NCBI GenBank assembly: GCA_934692485.1
Contig: CAKUTX010000001.1
Span: 358,249-422,248 of the forward strand
Reading direction: 5' to 3'
Source of the DNA: an uncultured Candidatus Melainabacteria bacterium
GTDB lineage: Bacteria; Cyanobacteriota; Vampirovibrionia; Gastranaerophilales; Gastranaerophilaceae
Length of the DNA stretch: 64,000 nt
The position numbers were made by a program, and so were the translations under genes. Each line of letters opens with the position of its first letter. The stretch's first letter is position 1. Positions 34,203 through 43,479 of this stretch are shown here, one piece after another. Below the pieces are notes generated by a model, which was given only the letters and a program-made list of their open reading frames with translations, was not told the origin of the DNA and made no database searches.

Positions 34203-35219
34203 TTAATACAACTCCATTTCTATTATTTTTTTACAAATTCTCACGGTATTAAGAGCAGCGCCAATCCTAAGGTTATCAGCTACACACCACAAAGAAATAC
34301 CGTTTTTAAAAGCTAAATTTTTTCTAATTCTTCCGACAAATACAGGATTTACCCCAGACGCATCATAAGTAGTCGGATAATCCATATTAGCAACATCATC
34401 AATAACTTTTATCCCAAAAGAGTTTGACAAAATTTCTCTAACTTCATCTGGAGTAATCTCATTTTCAAATTCAATATCTACAGCTTCAGAATGGCCATTA
34501 TAAACAGGAACACGAGCTGCTGTACAAGAAATCGGCAACTCTTGAGGAAGGTGAAGAATTTTTTTTGTTTCATTAACAACTTTCATTTCTTCTTTTGTAT
34601 AGCCATTTTCACAGAACACGTCAATCTGCGGAATTACATTAAATGCAATCGGTTTATTGAATTTTTTATTTTCAAAATTTTCTCCAGCAAGTCTTGCCTT
34701 TGTATTTTCGGTTAACTCGTTTATTGCAGCAAGCCCTGCTCCTGAAACAGCTTGATAAGTTGAAACAATCAAACGTTTCATTGGATTTTTATCAATTAAA
34801 GGTTTCAAAACAAGCATCAACTGAGAAGTTGAGCAATTTGGATTTGCAACAATTCCTTTGTGATTGCGCAAATCTTCGTCATTTACATACGCAATTACAA
34901 GCGGAACATCTTTTTCCATCCTAAAAGCAGAAGAATTATCTATCAAAACTCCGCCACGTTTAACAATTTCTGGCGCAAAAAGTTTTGAAGTAGTGCCACC
35001 TGCAGATGCAAGAACAATATTTACACCATCAAAACTCTCAGGTTTTGCTTCTTCAACCGTATAAGCTTTTCCTTGAAATTCAATTTTAGAACCAGCAGAT
35101 TTCGCACTTGATAAAAACTTAATTTCGTTAAAATCAATTTTTAATTCATCAATAATTTTTGTAATTTCTCTGCCTACAACACCAGTCGCTCCAAGAATTG
35201 CGATATTCGGTTTTCTCAT
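34203..35219 (-). CDS. asd: Aspartate-semialdehyde dehydrogenase
   Basis: 338 aa. Reduces aspartyl phosphate to aspartate semialdehyde, the branch point to lysine/DAP (with dapB here), threonine and methionine. NAD(P) motif ILGATGVVGREI; catalytic Cys in VANPNCSTSQLML; later His region AARVPVYNGHSEAV. Start after CAGGAGGTAAAA. Confidence 0.97.
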   Translation of the reverse strand: MRKPNIAILGATGVVGREITKIIDELKIDFNEIKFLSSAKSAGSKIEFQGKAYTVEEAKPESFDGVNIVLASAGGTTSKLFAPEIVKRGGVLIDNSSAFRMEKDVPLVIAYVNDEDLRNHKGIVANPNCSTSQLMLVLKPLIDKNPMKRLIVSTYQAVSGAGLAAINELTENTKARLAGENFENKKFNKPIAFNVIPQIDVFCENGYTKEEMKVVNETKKILHLPQELPISCTAARVPVYNGHSEAVDIEFENEITPDEVREILSNSFGIKVIDDVANMDYPTTYDASGVNPVFVGRIRKNLAFKNGISLWCVADNLRIGAALNTVRICKKIIEMELY

Positions 35220-35390
35220 TTTTACCTCCTGATTGATACGAAAGAATTATAACACAACAAAACTATTTATACGCGAATTATTAAAATTTAGAAATAAATT
35301 TTCACCTCATATTAAAATAATATAAAAATCTTGTTATCACTTAGAATTTGTACTATAATTGATTTAATAGTTAAAAGAAAGAGGGCAAAA

Positions 35391-36191
35391 ATGATAGATA
35401 AAACCGCAATTATTCACCCATCGGCCAAAATTGCAGATGACGCAATTATCGGACCATACGTAGTTATTGGGGAAAACGTTACAATCGGACATAGAACAAG
35501 AGTTATTTCAAACGCGCATATTGAATTTGCAGAAATCGGTGATGACTGCACAATTTCTCCATTCGCAACAATAGGTTCAGAACCGCAAGACTTAGGTTAT
35601 AAAGGCGAGCCTACAAAAGTTGTAATCGGAGATGGTACAATTATCAAAGAAAACGTAACTGTTCACAGAGGTGCAGCTTGCGGAGATAATACAACAAGAA
35701 TAGGTAAAAAATGCTTATTAATGGTTGGTTCTCACGTTGCACACAACTGTGTTTTAGCCGATGAAGTTATTTTAGCTAACTTAGTAACTCTAGGTGGTCA
35801 CGTTCACGTTGGATTTGGCGCATTTGTCGGCGGAATGAGCGTATTCCACCAAAACATAAGAATTGGTGATATGGCTATCATAAGCGGTTTTTCTGCTTCT
35901 CGTCAAGACATATTGCCTTACTCTAAAGGAGAAGGGCGTCCACCTGTTCCACGTGGATTGAACGTTATAGCAATGAAGCGTCGTGGAGTTTCTCAAGAAG
36001 TTAGAACTGCAACGAATGAAGCTTTCAAATTATTGATTTCAGAAGAATACAACACAACACAAGCTATTGAAAAAATTAAAGCAGAAATTCCGATGAATGA
36101 ATACATCGAAAAAATGATTGAATTTATTCAAACATCAAAACGCGGTGTGCTTCTAAAATCTCATAAAAGCGGACACGAGTCATTGGAATAA
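35391..36191 (+). CDS. lpxA: UDP-N-acetylglucosamine acyltransferase
   Basis: 266 aa from ATG 35391, preceded by AAAGAGGGCAAAA; upstream in-frame starts (35331) lack a site and overlap a TATAAT at about 35350. Left-handed beta helix from IHPSAKIADDAIIGPYVVIG onward; catalytic His region HVAHNCVLADEVILAN; C-terminal helical domain. First acylation of lipid A synthesis. Divergent from asd, with the promoter in the 170-bp gap. Confidence 0.95.
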   Translation: MIDKTAIIHPSAKIADDAIIGPYVVIGENVTIGHRTRVISNAHIEFAEIGDDCTISPFATIGSEPQDLGYKGEPTKVVIGDGTIIKENVTVHRGAACGDNTTRIGKKCLLMVGSHVAHNCVLADEVILANLVTLGGHVHVGFGAFVGGMSVFHQNIRIGDMAIISGFSASRQDILPYSKGEGRPPVPRGLNVIAMKRRGVSQEVRTATNEAFKLLISEEYNTTQAIEKIKAEIPMNEYIEKMIEFIQTSKRGVLLKSHKSGHESLE

Positions 36192-36223
36192 TTTAATTAA
36201 CAATAAATATTGGATAGAAATAC

Positions 36224-36243
36224 GGCGGAATAACCATTCCGCC
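36224..36243 (+). other. Hairpin between lpxA and the aminopeptidase gene
   Basis: GGCGGAAT-AACC-ATTCCGCC, a perfect 8-bp stem with a 4-nt loop and no T-run. Its arms match those of the hairpins behind the two pilin-like genes (19009, 62524), so it may be one more member of a hairpin family. Confidence 0.6.
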
Positions 36244-36277
36244 ATCTATATTATTGGTTACAAATAGAGGAAATAAA

Positions 36278-37384
36278 ATGCAAAAAACAATTTGGGATAA
36301 ATATGCAGAAGTTTTGGTTGATTATTCAACAAACGTACAAAAAGGAGATTTAGTTCAAATCAGAGCAACCAGCATTTACGCAAAGGATTTAGTAAAAGCT
36401 GTTTACAAACGCGTTATTGAAAAAGGAGCTCATCCTATTTTACGAACATCGTTCGAAGATTTTTCAGACATATTTATTAAATATGCAAATGACGAACAGC
36501 TTGAATACATTGATCCGATGATTAAGCTTGAATATGAAACAGTAAACAAATTTATCTCAATTGGCGCACCAATGAATACTAAAAACATGGCTCGAGCAGA
36601 TTTGTCCAAACTTGCAAAACGCTCAAAAGCTTCTCAGGGACTTTCCAAAACTCTTATGGACAGAACTGCAAAAGGAGAAGCAAGTTGGGTAATTGCAGAT
36701 GTTCCAACACACGCACTTGCTCAGGAAGCAAAAATGTCATTTGATGAATATTCAGAATTTCTTTTCAAATCATGCTACTTAGATTTGGATGAACCTGTTG
36801 AAAAACTGAGAGAATTGGATAAAAAGCAGACAAAATGGGCAAATTACCTTAATGGAGTCAAAAAAATCAGAATTGTCGGAGAAAAAACAGATATTACATT
36901 TGGAGTTGAAGGCAGAAAATGGATTAGTTGCTCAGGAGTAAACAATTATCCAGATGGCGAAGTATTTACATCTCCGATAGAAAACGATATTAACGGCGAA
37001 ATTTACTTTGATTTTCCTCAAAATTATCGTGGAAACTCTGCTACTAAAGTTCATTTATGGATTGAAAACGGGAAAATAGTAAAATTTGATGCCGCAACTG
37101 GAAAAGATTATTTAGAAGCAATGTTTAATATGGATGAAGGCTCAAAAGGGATTGGAGAAATCGCAATCGGAACAAACGAAGAAATTCAAGAAATAACTGG
37201 CAATATTCTTTTTGATGAAAAAATTGGCGGCTCAATCCATATGGCAGTAGGCGCTTCGTACCCTGAAACAGGCGGCAAAAACGTATCTGGTCTACATTGG
37301 GACATGATTAAAAACATGAAAAACGGTGGCCAAATCTTTGCCGACGAAAAATTAATCTACGAAAACGGTAAATTTTTAATTTAA
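36278..37384 (+). CDS. M29-family aminopeptidase
   Basis: About 368 aa from ATG 36278 (AATAGAGGAAATAAA before it). M29 features: AEVLVDYSTNVQKGDLVQIR at the start, a central metal-binding region EGRKWISCSGVNNYPDGEVF, and the end HMAVGASYPETGGKN...SGLHWDMI, with the conserved Glu, His and Asp metal ligands. A cytoplasmic two-metal peptidase for peptide turnover. Confidence 0.92.
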   Translation: MQKTIWDKYAEVLVDYSTNVQKGDLVQIRATSIYAKDLVKAVYKRVIEKGAHPILRTSFEDFSDIFIKYANDEQLEYIDPMIKLEYETVNKFISIGAPMNTKNMARADLSKLAKRSKASQGLSKTLMDRTAKGEASWVIADVPTHALAQEAKMSFDEYSEFLFKSCYLDLDEPVEKLRELDKKQTKWANYLNGVKKIRIVGEKTDITFGVEGRKWISCSGVNNYPDGEVFTSPIENDINGEIYFDFPQNYRGNSATKVHLWIENGKIVKFDAATGKDYLEAMFNMDEGSKGIGEIAIGTNEEIQEITGNILFDEKIGGSIHMAVGASYPETGGKNVSGLHWDMIKNMKNGGQIFADEKLIYENGKFLI

Positions 37385-37419
37385 GTTCTAAATTGAAAAA
37401 ATCCAAACACATTTAAAGA

Positions 37420-37773
37420 TTAAGTAATCATTGGTTTATTTTGTTTTTGAATATCAAAAACACTTACATCTTTTGGAATAAATGATGGAAGCGCATTATT
37501 TTTTGCTTGCCCATTATCTTTGTCATCTTTAATACCTAACTGATTATTTATTTTTTGTCTTTGTCCATCAGCCAAAAGACGCGTATAATCCTCTTTTTCT
37601 TTTCCTGCAACAAAGACACTTAAATCTTTTGCATAACCGCCATGATAACTGGCTAATCTTGATAAATTTATAGTTGTTCGTCCATCAAACTCTTTGCTGC
37701 CGACCAAGCTAACCATATCTTCTTGTTTAAAACTCGGAAATTTTGTATAAATATCTCCAACCGTAATAGCCAT
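37420..37773 (-). CDS. Hypothetical protein, 117 aa
   Basis: Begins MAITVGDIYTKFPSFKQEDM after AAGGAAAGGATTATTT. Hydrophilic, no membrane segment, Asn/Gln/Lys-rich C-terminal third, ending PKDVSVFDIQKQNKPMIT. That tail (DVSVFDIQK) recalls the end of the 55-aa protein at 7823-7990 (DVSIFKGDK), which may be a shared short motif or chance. No known domain. A pentanucleotide repeat lies about 80 nt upstream of the start. Confidence 0.6.
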   Translation of the reverse strand: MAITVGDIYTKFPSFKQEDMVSLVGSKEFDGRTTINLSRLASYHGGYAKDLSVFVAGKEKEDYTRLLADGQRQKINNQLGIKDDKDNGQAKNNALPSFIPKDVSVFDIQKQNKPMIT

Positions 37774-37850
37774 AAATAATCCTTTCCTTATATTTCAACC
37801 TTATATATATTAAAAATTTTTATGCAGAAAAATTTACAAAATCCCATGCA

Positions 37851-37875
37851 TGCTATGCTATGCTATGCTATGCTA
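37851..37875. repeat. Pentanucleotide tandem repeat, TGCTA x5
   Basis: Five perfect copies followed by TGAGG, in a non-coding gap, 78 nt before the start of 37420-37773 on its upstream side. Copy number could vary by slippage. Confidence 0.85.
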
Positions 37876-37951
37876 TGAGGGATTATGACAGCGTTACAGG
37901 TATTTGTAAAATATTATTAAGATATTGTTACAGGAACAAACTTTTATAAAA

Positions 37952-38257
37952 TTACAAGATAGGATAAATGACTTCGTAATCTAGTTCAATTTTTTTTTGG
38001 AAAGATTTTGGCAAATAATCATACTCATGAATGTCAACCATAAACGGAATATTGCTTTCGGATAAAAGAGTTTTTAATTCAGATAAATAAACATCGTCAG
38101 AATTAAAACTTTTCACAACCAAGTCCAAATCGCTTCCAGAATGAGCATCACCATTCAAACGACTTCCATAAGCCCAAATTTCTGCTTTCGGACAATATTT
38201 ATCAAAAATATCAATTAACATTTTTCGATGTTCAGGCTTAAGGGAAAGTCTACTCAT
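37952..38257 (-). CDS. MntA-like nucleotidyltransferase (antitoxin of a HepT-MntA type VII system)
   Basis: About 101 aa. The minimal nucleotidyltransferase motif is exact: GS, ten residues, DLD (YGSRLNGDAHSGSDLDLVV), as in MntA enzymes that AMPylate the HepT toxin. ATG 38257 overlaps the end of the upstream HepT-like gene (8 nt), giving tight coupling; an in-frame TTG at 38263 is an alternative. Also known as the HI0073/HI0074-type pair. Confidence 0.85.
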   Translation of the reverse strand: MSRLSLKPEHRKMLIDIFDKYCPKAEIWAYGSRLNGDAHSGSDLDLVVKSFNSDDVYLSELKTLLSESNIPFMVDIHEYDYLPKSFQKKIELDYEVIYPIL

Positions 38258-38660
38258 TTTCAATAATTCCTTTTAAATGATAGACATCTTTAAAAAAAGT
38301 GTCCATCAACGTCAAAGTTTCTTCCGCAAAAGCTTGACCATAATCGTGTGCAGTATTATTTCTATTATCACGATATTTGAACCAACGTTCAACTTCTTCT
38401 TCATCTAACAATGAATGTTTATGCGCTTCTCGAAACAAATCTTTAAATGTAAAACTATCAACAATCTTTTTACTTGCGTAGTAAGGTGCTAAATATTTTC
38501 GCAAGAGTTTTCCACTTTGTTCCAATGTTATTTCAAAACTCTTAACCAAAGAATTTCTATACATTTCATAGTCAATCGAACCTTCCGAAGCCTGTCTTAT
38601 GCAAGCAAAGGATTTTTCAAGAATTTCTATGTATTTTGTCAGATATTCCGTATCTAACAT
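38250..38660 (-). CDS. HepT-like HEPN protein (HI0074 family; toxin candidate)
   Basis: 136 aa, all-helical. The RNase motif R-x4-H-x-Y of HepT toxins is exact: RNNTAHDY near residue 106. In characterised pairs this HEPN domain cuts RNA and is silenced by AMPylation of the Tyr by MntA, encoded next. Start after AAAGGGGAATT. The order toxin-antitoxin and the 8-nt overlap are typical. Activity is inferred from motifs. Confidence 0.87.
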   Translation of the reverse strand: MLDTEYLTKYIEILEKSFACIRQASEGSIDYEMYRNSLVKSFEITLEQSGKLLRKYLAPYYASKKIVDSFTFKDLFREAHKHSLLDEEEVERWFKYRDNRNNTAHDYGQAFAEETLTLMDTFFKDVYHLKGIIENE

Positions 38661-38681
38661 AATTCCCCTTTATTATCAAAG

Positions 38682-38706
38682 AGGTTGGGCAAAATTCACC
38701 CAACCT
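38682..38706 (-). terminator. Terminator-like hairpin after gatA
   Basis: AGGTTGGG / CCCAACCT with a 9-nt loop; only a short T-run follows on the minus strand, so termination may be partial. Confidence 0.6.
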
Positions 38707-38722
38707 TTGCGATTTTTATAAA

Positions 38723-40186
38723 TTATATATTTGCTAATTGCAAGTAATAATCGTTAGCTCTTTCGAATTTGTGAGCTGCATTAAACAATCTGCTTTCTTG
38801 CAATTGAGGTGCCAAAACTTGCAAGCCGATTGGCATACCGTCTTTATCAAATCCTGCAGGTACGCTCAAACCAGGAATTCCAGCCAAGTTTGCAGAAATT
38901 GTTGCAATATCAGTCAAATACATTTGCAACGGATCAGATGCTTTAGCTCCAAGTTCAAACGCAGTATTCGGACAAGTTGGAGAAATCAAAATATCAACCT
39001 TCTTGAACGCTTCTGCAAAATCTTGAGCCACCAATGCTCTCATTTGTTGAGCTTTTTTGTAATATGCATCATAGTAACCTGATGACAAAGCATAAGTTCC
39101 AAGCATTATACGACGTTTAACTTCTGGTCCGAAACCTTCTGCTCTTGTTTTTGTATACATTTCAAGCAATGTTTTTGCATCAGGAGTTCTATAACCATAT
39201 CTTACACCGTCAAATCTTGCCAAATTTGATGAACATTCTGCTGTTGCCAAAATGTAATAAATACCTATTGAATATTTCAAATGAGGGAGTGAAATTTCAA
39301 CGATTTCTGCACCCAATTTTTTGTAATCTTCAATAGCTCTTTCAACAGCTTTTTGAACATCTTCTGACAAACCTTCTGTCATAAGTTCTTTTATAACACC
39401 AACTTTCATGCCCTTAATATCATCATTTAAGTGCGCAGCATAGTGTTCAACAGGCAAATCCAAAGATGTTGAATCTTTAGGGTCATGGCCAGAAATAACT
39501 TCTAACAAATTTGCAGCATCTTCAACTGTTCTTGCAAACGGTCCAATTTGGTCAAGAGATGATGCAAACGCAATCAAACCATATCTTGAAACACGTCCAT
39601 AAGTCGGCTTCATCCCAACAATACCGCAGAAAGATGCTGGTAATCTGATTGAACCACCAGTATCAGAGCCCAATGCTAATGTAGCTTCACAAGAAGCAAC
39701 AGAAGCAGCAGAACCACCAGATGAACCTCCCGGAACTTTTTTCAAATCCCAAGGGTTATGAACTTTTTTGAATGCAGAGTTTTCGTTTGAAGACCCCATC
39801 GCAAATTCGTCCAAGTTTGCTTTTCCAACAATTGGAACCAAGTTGCCCAAAAGTTTTTCTGTAATTGTTGCATTAAATGGTGATACAAAATTTTCCAAAA
39901 TCTTTGAAGATGCAGTTGTTTTTGAACCAACCAAGTTCATGTTATCTTTAAGTGCAAGCGGAATACCTGCTAACAATGGCAAATCTTCTCCTTTTGCAAT
40001 TTTTTCATCAACTTTTTTAGCTGTTTCAAGTGCTGTTTCTTTTGTCAAAGAGTTAAAAGCACCCAATTTATCTTCAAGATTGTTTATTCTTTCAAATGCT
40101 GCATTTGTTAATTCTACAGCAGAAATTTCTTTATTTTTTAAAGCTTTGCTTTGTTCTGTCGCTGATTTTTTTAGAAGCTCGTTCAT
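38723..40186 (-). CDS. gatA: Glutamyl-tRNA(Gln)/Asp-tRNA(Asn) amidotransferase subunit A
   Basis: 487 aa. Amidase-signature enzyme that releases ammonia from glutamine for tRNA-dependent transamidation. The Ser-cis-Ser-Lys triad is visible in ALKDN, GGSSGGSAASVAS and GSDTGGSIRLPAS. gatB and gatC are not in this window. Start after GCTAAGGAGAAATT. Confidence 0.97.
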   Translation of the reverse strand: MNELLKKSATEQSKALKNKEISAVELTNAAFERINNLEDKLGAFNSLTKETALETAKKVDEKIAKGEDLPLLAGIPLALKDNMNLVGSKTTASSKILENFVSPFNATITEKLLGNLVPIVGKANLDEFAMGSSNENSAFKKVHNPWDLKKVPGGSSGGSAASVASCEATLALGSDTGGSIRLPASFCGIVGMKPTYGRVSRYGLIAFASSLDQIGPFARTVEDAANLLEVISGHDPKDSTSLDLPVEHYAAHLNDDIKGMKVGVIKELMTEGLSEDVQKAVERAIEDYKKLGAEIVEISLPHLKYSIGIYYILATAECSSNLARFDGVRYGYRTPDAKTLLEMYTKTRAEGFGPEVKRRIMLGTYALSSGYYDAYYKKAQQMRALVAQDFAEAFKKVDILISPTCPNTAFELGAKASDPLQMYLTDIATISANLAGIPGLSVPAGFDKDGMPIGLQVLAPQLQESRLFNAAHKFERANDYYLQLANI

Positions 40187-40247
40187 AATTTCTCCTTAGC
40201 TATTTCTATGTAAAAATTTTATGACAAAAATAACTGTTTCGCAAGCA

Positions 40248-41396
40248 TTACAAAGTTGCGATATATTTTTTGGTTTTCTCTCTTATTTGAGCATCGACCT
40301 CAAAAATTTCATCAATTGTCGGATTTTTAATAATTTTGTGCTCGTCACACATTTTTTTTGTAATTTCATAAATGTTATAAAGCTTAATTCGCCCATCCAA
40401 AAATGCAAAAACAGCTTCTTCATTTGCCGCATTTAAGCATACTGTAGCCGTACCACCCTGTTTTCCCATTTCATAAGCAAGTTTTACCGTAGGGAATTTC
40501 TCATAATCGGGTTTTTCAAAATCTAATCTTGCAATTTCCGAGAATTTAAAACTTTTTGATTTTATTCCTACAAAACGGTCAGGGTAAGTGATTGCGTATT
40601 GAATAGGAATATGCATACTCGGCAAGCCCAATTGTGCAATAACACTTCCGTCAACATATTCTATTGCAGAATGGACAATACTTTGCGGATGAACAACAAC
40701 GTCAATATCATCGTAATCAAATCCGAACAAATGGTGTGCTTCGATAATTTCTAACCCTTTATTCATCAGCGTTGCACTGTCGACAGTAATTTTTTTACCC
40801 ATATTCCATCTCGGATGTGCAAGAGCTTGTTCAACAGTTGCATTTTTCATATCGTCAACAGTTTTGTGTAAAAAAGGTCCACCAGAAGCTGTTATTATCA
40901 ACTTATCCACTTGTTTAATATCTTTTATGCACTGATGAATAGCGCAGTGTTCACTATCCACAGGAACAATTTTCACCCCATATTTTTTAGCCTCAGCCAT
41001 GACAATATCACCAGCCATAACAAGAGTTTCTTTATTTGCAAGTGCAATATCAATTCCATTTCTTATCGCAGTCAATGTCGGTCTTAACCCTATTTTTCCA
41101 GAACACGCAACCAAAATAATATCGTTATCTTTATTTGAGCAAATTTCTTCCAATCCGTCGTTTCCGTGAAGGACTTTGCATTCTCCTCCAAATGTTACAG
41201 CAGAAGTAGAATTGTTGTGACAAACAAATTTAGGTTTAAATTTTTCCACCTGTTGTTTTAAAAGGTCAACATTTTTTCCGCCTGCAAGTGCAATAATTTC
41301 AAATTTATCTTGAAGTTTTTCAATAACCTCTAATGCCTGAGTTCCGATAGAACCCGTACTTCCTATTATACTTATTTTTCTTTTTTTGGTATCCAT
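40248..41396 (-). CDS. dxr: 1-deoxy-D-xylulose 5-phosphate reductoisomerase
   Basis: About 382 aa from ATG 41396 (ATAGGAAATAAT before it; the ATG at 41435 is rejected). NADPH motif SIIGSTGSIGTQALEVI; metal and substrate motifs PVDSEHCAIHQC, NKGLEIIEAHHLF and VVHPQSIVHSAIEYVDGSVI. Second step of the MEP isoprenoid pathway; ispE of the same pathway is at 55639. Confidence 0.97.
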   Translation of the reverse strand: MDTKKRKISIIGSTGSIGTQALEVIEKLQDKFEIIALAGGKNVDLLKQQVEKFKPKFVCHNNSTSAVTFGGECKVLHGNDGLEEICSNKDNDIILVACSGKIGLRPTLTAIRNGIDIALANKETLVMAGDIVMAEAKKYGVKIVPVDSEHCAIHQCIKDIKQVDKLIITASGGPFLHKTVDDMKNATVEQALAHPRWNMGKKITVDSATLMNKGLEIIEAHHLFGFDYDDIDVVVHPQSIVHSAIEYVDGSVIAQLGLPSMHIPIQYAITYPDRFVGIKSKSFKFSEIARLDFEKPDYEKFPTVKLAYEMGKQGGTATVCLNAANEEAVFAFLDGRIKLYNIYEITKKMCDEHKIIKNPTIDEIFEVDAQIREKTKKYIATL

Positions 41397-41419
41397 ATTA
41401 TTTCCTATTTTGGTTGTCT

Positions 41420-41547
41420 TTATAAAAGCGAGCAAGTAAAAAGGTGAACAAGCCCTTTTCGCTCATTTAGTCCGATTTATTACTTTGGCACATCCGCACC
41501 TGTAATGAACTTATCAGCTTATGTCTTATCCACCTATTCACTTAGAT
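41420..41547. repeat. Degenerate inverted-repeat element between dxr and the hydrogenase gene
   Basis: Its right end (complement AAGTGAATAGGTGGATAAG) matches the left end of the element at 32073 (AAGTGAACAGGTGAATAAG). It lies in the spacer of two genes read in the same direction, as the other one does. Confidence 0.45.
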
Positions 41548-43011
41548 TTATTTATGTACTTCTGTATATGATTTGCTTTCGTTCACATATGCAGTAACTT
41601 GTTTCAAAGCTGGTTTAAACGCATTAACTGTAGAGTTTCCGCCCAAACATCCGCCTGTACAAGCCATTACTTCTATCAAGTTGCCTAAATCACAAGTTCC
41701 GTTTTTAGCATATTTTTTCAAATCTCTAACTGTTTGTTTAGTCAAACCATCAATAACAACAGGTTTAACATCAACTCCTTCAGGAATTAGAGTTTGAACT
41801 GCTTTTGCAACACCACCAGTTACACAGTAGTTTCTAGCTTCTGCTGATGCTTGGTTAGCGAATTCACTGTCTTTGCATTCTTCAACCTTAATTTCTTTTG
41901 CAATCATCCAAGCTCCGATTTCTTCATAATTAAGAACATAGTCAACATTGCTGTTATTCAAAGCTTCACGTTTCTTAGCAACACAAGGGCTGAAGAAAAC
42001 TGTTACAGCGTCAGGATTTTCTTTCCTAACGATTTCTGCAGTGTAATACATTGGAGTTTTTGTATCAGAGCGGAATGGTTTCATTTCTGGAATATGCTTA
42101 TCAACCAATTCATTGTACCCTGCACAGCAAGAAGTTGTCATGAATTTTTCGCCTTTTTCCATTCTTTCAACAAATTCTTCTGACTCATTTTTACTAGTAA
42201 TATCTGCACCTTGCGCAACCTCATAAACATCAGCAAAACCAAGTTCCATAATAGCTTCTTTCAACTGAGTTGCCGTACAAGGAAGTTGACCGACCATAGC
42301 AGGAGCAATCATTGCAATAACTTTTTTGCCAGCTTTAATATTTTTCAAAACATCAATAACCTGACTCTTTTCATGAACAGCTCCAAACGGACAAGCAGAT
42401 GCGCATTTGCCACAAGAAATACATTTATCAAAATCTATTCTTGCATGTCCATCTTCACCCTTTGCAATTGCCCCAACAGGACAAGCGTTTTCGCAAGGAA
42501 CAATAATTCTTTGAATAGCTTGGTAAGGGCAAACTTGAGCACACATACCACAATTTTTACATTTTTCTGGATCAATATGAGATTTGCCGTCATGAACAGA
42601 GATTGCACCAAATCTACAAGTGCTTTCACAAGGTCTTGCAACACATCCTTGACACAAATCCGTAACATAAATTCTTGAAGGAACACAACCTTTGCAAGCA
42701 GTTGTAAGAACTGTCAAAGGATGTTCTTCCGGTTTTTCACGAGTTTCTGCATTATGCGCAAGTTCTGATAACAAAACGCTATCATCTGTTTCTTCAATAG
42801 AACAACCTAATCCTGCGATTGCCCTATCACGCAAAACTGCGCGTTCTTTATAAATACAACATCTGTAAGGAACTTCACTTCCTTTCGGACGCATATCATA
42901 AGGTATTAATCTCGTATTTTCTTCAAAATTATCACTTAAATAAGCTTTGATAAGTCTAACCAAAATTTCTCTTTTAATATGAGCTGTTTGTTTAGGAGTA
43001 TTCATTGCCAT
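41548..43011 (-). CDS. [FeFe] hydrogenase, monomeric, group B-like
   Basis: About 487 aa. A cysteine-rich N-terminal part (CKGCVPSRIYVTDLCQGC) leads into two 4Fe-4S ferredoxin-type motif sets (CKNCGMCAQVCPYQA and CISCGKCASACPFGA). H-cluster motifs follow: L1 TSCCAGY (usually TSCCP), L2 SPCVAKKREA, L3 MACTGGCLGG. It evolves or oxidises H2 and takes electrons from ferredoxin. The maturase HydF is at 45823; HydE and HydG are not in the window. The start is uncertain: ATG 43011 or GTG 43020. A small inverted repeat GTTTGC/GCAAAC (43025-43051) lies just upstream. Confidence 0.9.
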   Translation of the reverse strand: MAMNTPKQTAHIKREILVRLIKAYLSDNFEENTRLIPYDMRPKGSEVPYRCCIYKERAVLRDRAIAGLGCSIEETDDSVLLSELAHNAETREKPEEHPLTVLTTACKGCVPSRIYVTDLCQGCVARPCESTCRFGAISVHDGKSHIDPEKCKNCGMCAQVCPYQAIQRIIVPCENACPVGAIAKGEDGHARIDFDKCISCGKCASACPFGAVHEKSQVIDVLKNIKAGKKVIAMIAPAMVGQLPCTATQLKEAIMELGFADVYEVAQGADITSKNESEEFVERMEKGEKFMTTSCCAGYNELVDKHIPEMKPFRSDTKTPMYYTAEIVRKENPDAVTVFFSPCVAKKREALNNSNVDYVLNYEEIGAWMIAKEIKVEECKDSEFANQASAEARNYCVTGGVAKAVQTLIPEGVDVKPVVIDGLTKQTVRDLKKYAKNGTCDLGNLIEVMACTGGCLGGNSTVNAFKPALKQVTAYVNESKSYTEVHK

Positions 43012-43184
43012 CTTACACACTACAGTTTGCGTATGGATTACCAGTGCAAACCGCCTTTCTTTTTACTAACTTCCAATGATTAAATTATGACATAAACATA
43101 AAAATTTTCAAAAATATAACATTTTTTATAAAATTATGTTATAATAGCTAAACAAATACTGTTAGCAAACAAAAGGGATAAGAA

Positions 43185-43448
43185 ATGGACAAAAAAATTA
43201 GTGTAAAAATTTGTTTAGGCACAACTTGTTTCATTATGGGTTCGTCAAATTTGCAAGAACTTATTGATATTTTACCGGCAAAATATCCAGATAAAGTCGA
43301 AGTTCAAGGGGCTCCTTGTTTGGGTTTATGTTCTTCTCGTAACGGGATTTCAAAAGGGCCGTTCGTAAAAATAGATGACGAAGTTATCCAAGAAGCAACC
43401 GCAGAAAAAATTATAAAAGCTATTGACGAAAAGCTCGAAAAATTTTAA
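43185..43448 (+). CDS. Thioredoxin-like [2Fe-2S] ferredoxin (NuoE/HndA-like small protein)
   Basis: 87 aa. CLGTTCFIMGS and GAPCLGLC carry the four cysteines in the pattern of the thioredoxin-like 2Fe-2S domain of NuoE-type subunits. It is much shorter than NuoE (no N-terminal helices). Divergent from the hydrogenase gene with a shared 170-bp promoter region, so it may serve as electron carrier or be co-regulated; that link is inference. Start after AAAAGGGATAAGAA. Confidence 0.82.
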   Translation: MDKKISVKICLGTTCFIMGSSNLQELIDILPAKYPDKVEVQGAPCLGLCSSRNGISKGPFVKIDDEVIQEATAEKIIKAIDEKLEKF

Positions 43449-43479
43449 CTCAAGAGTGGAAATCTTTTTTCAACTAATC

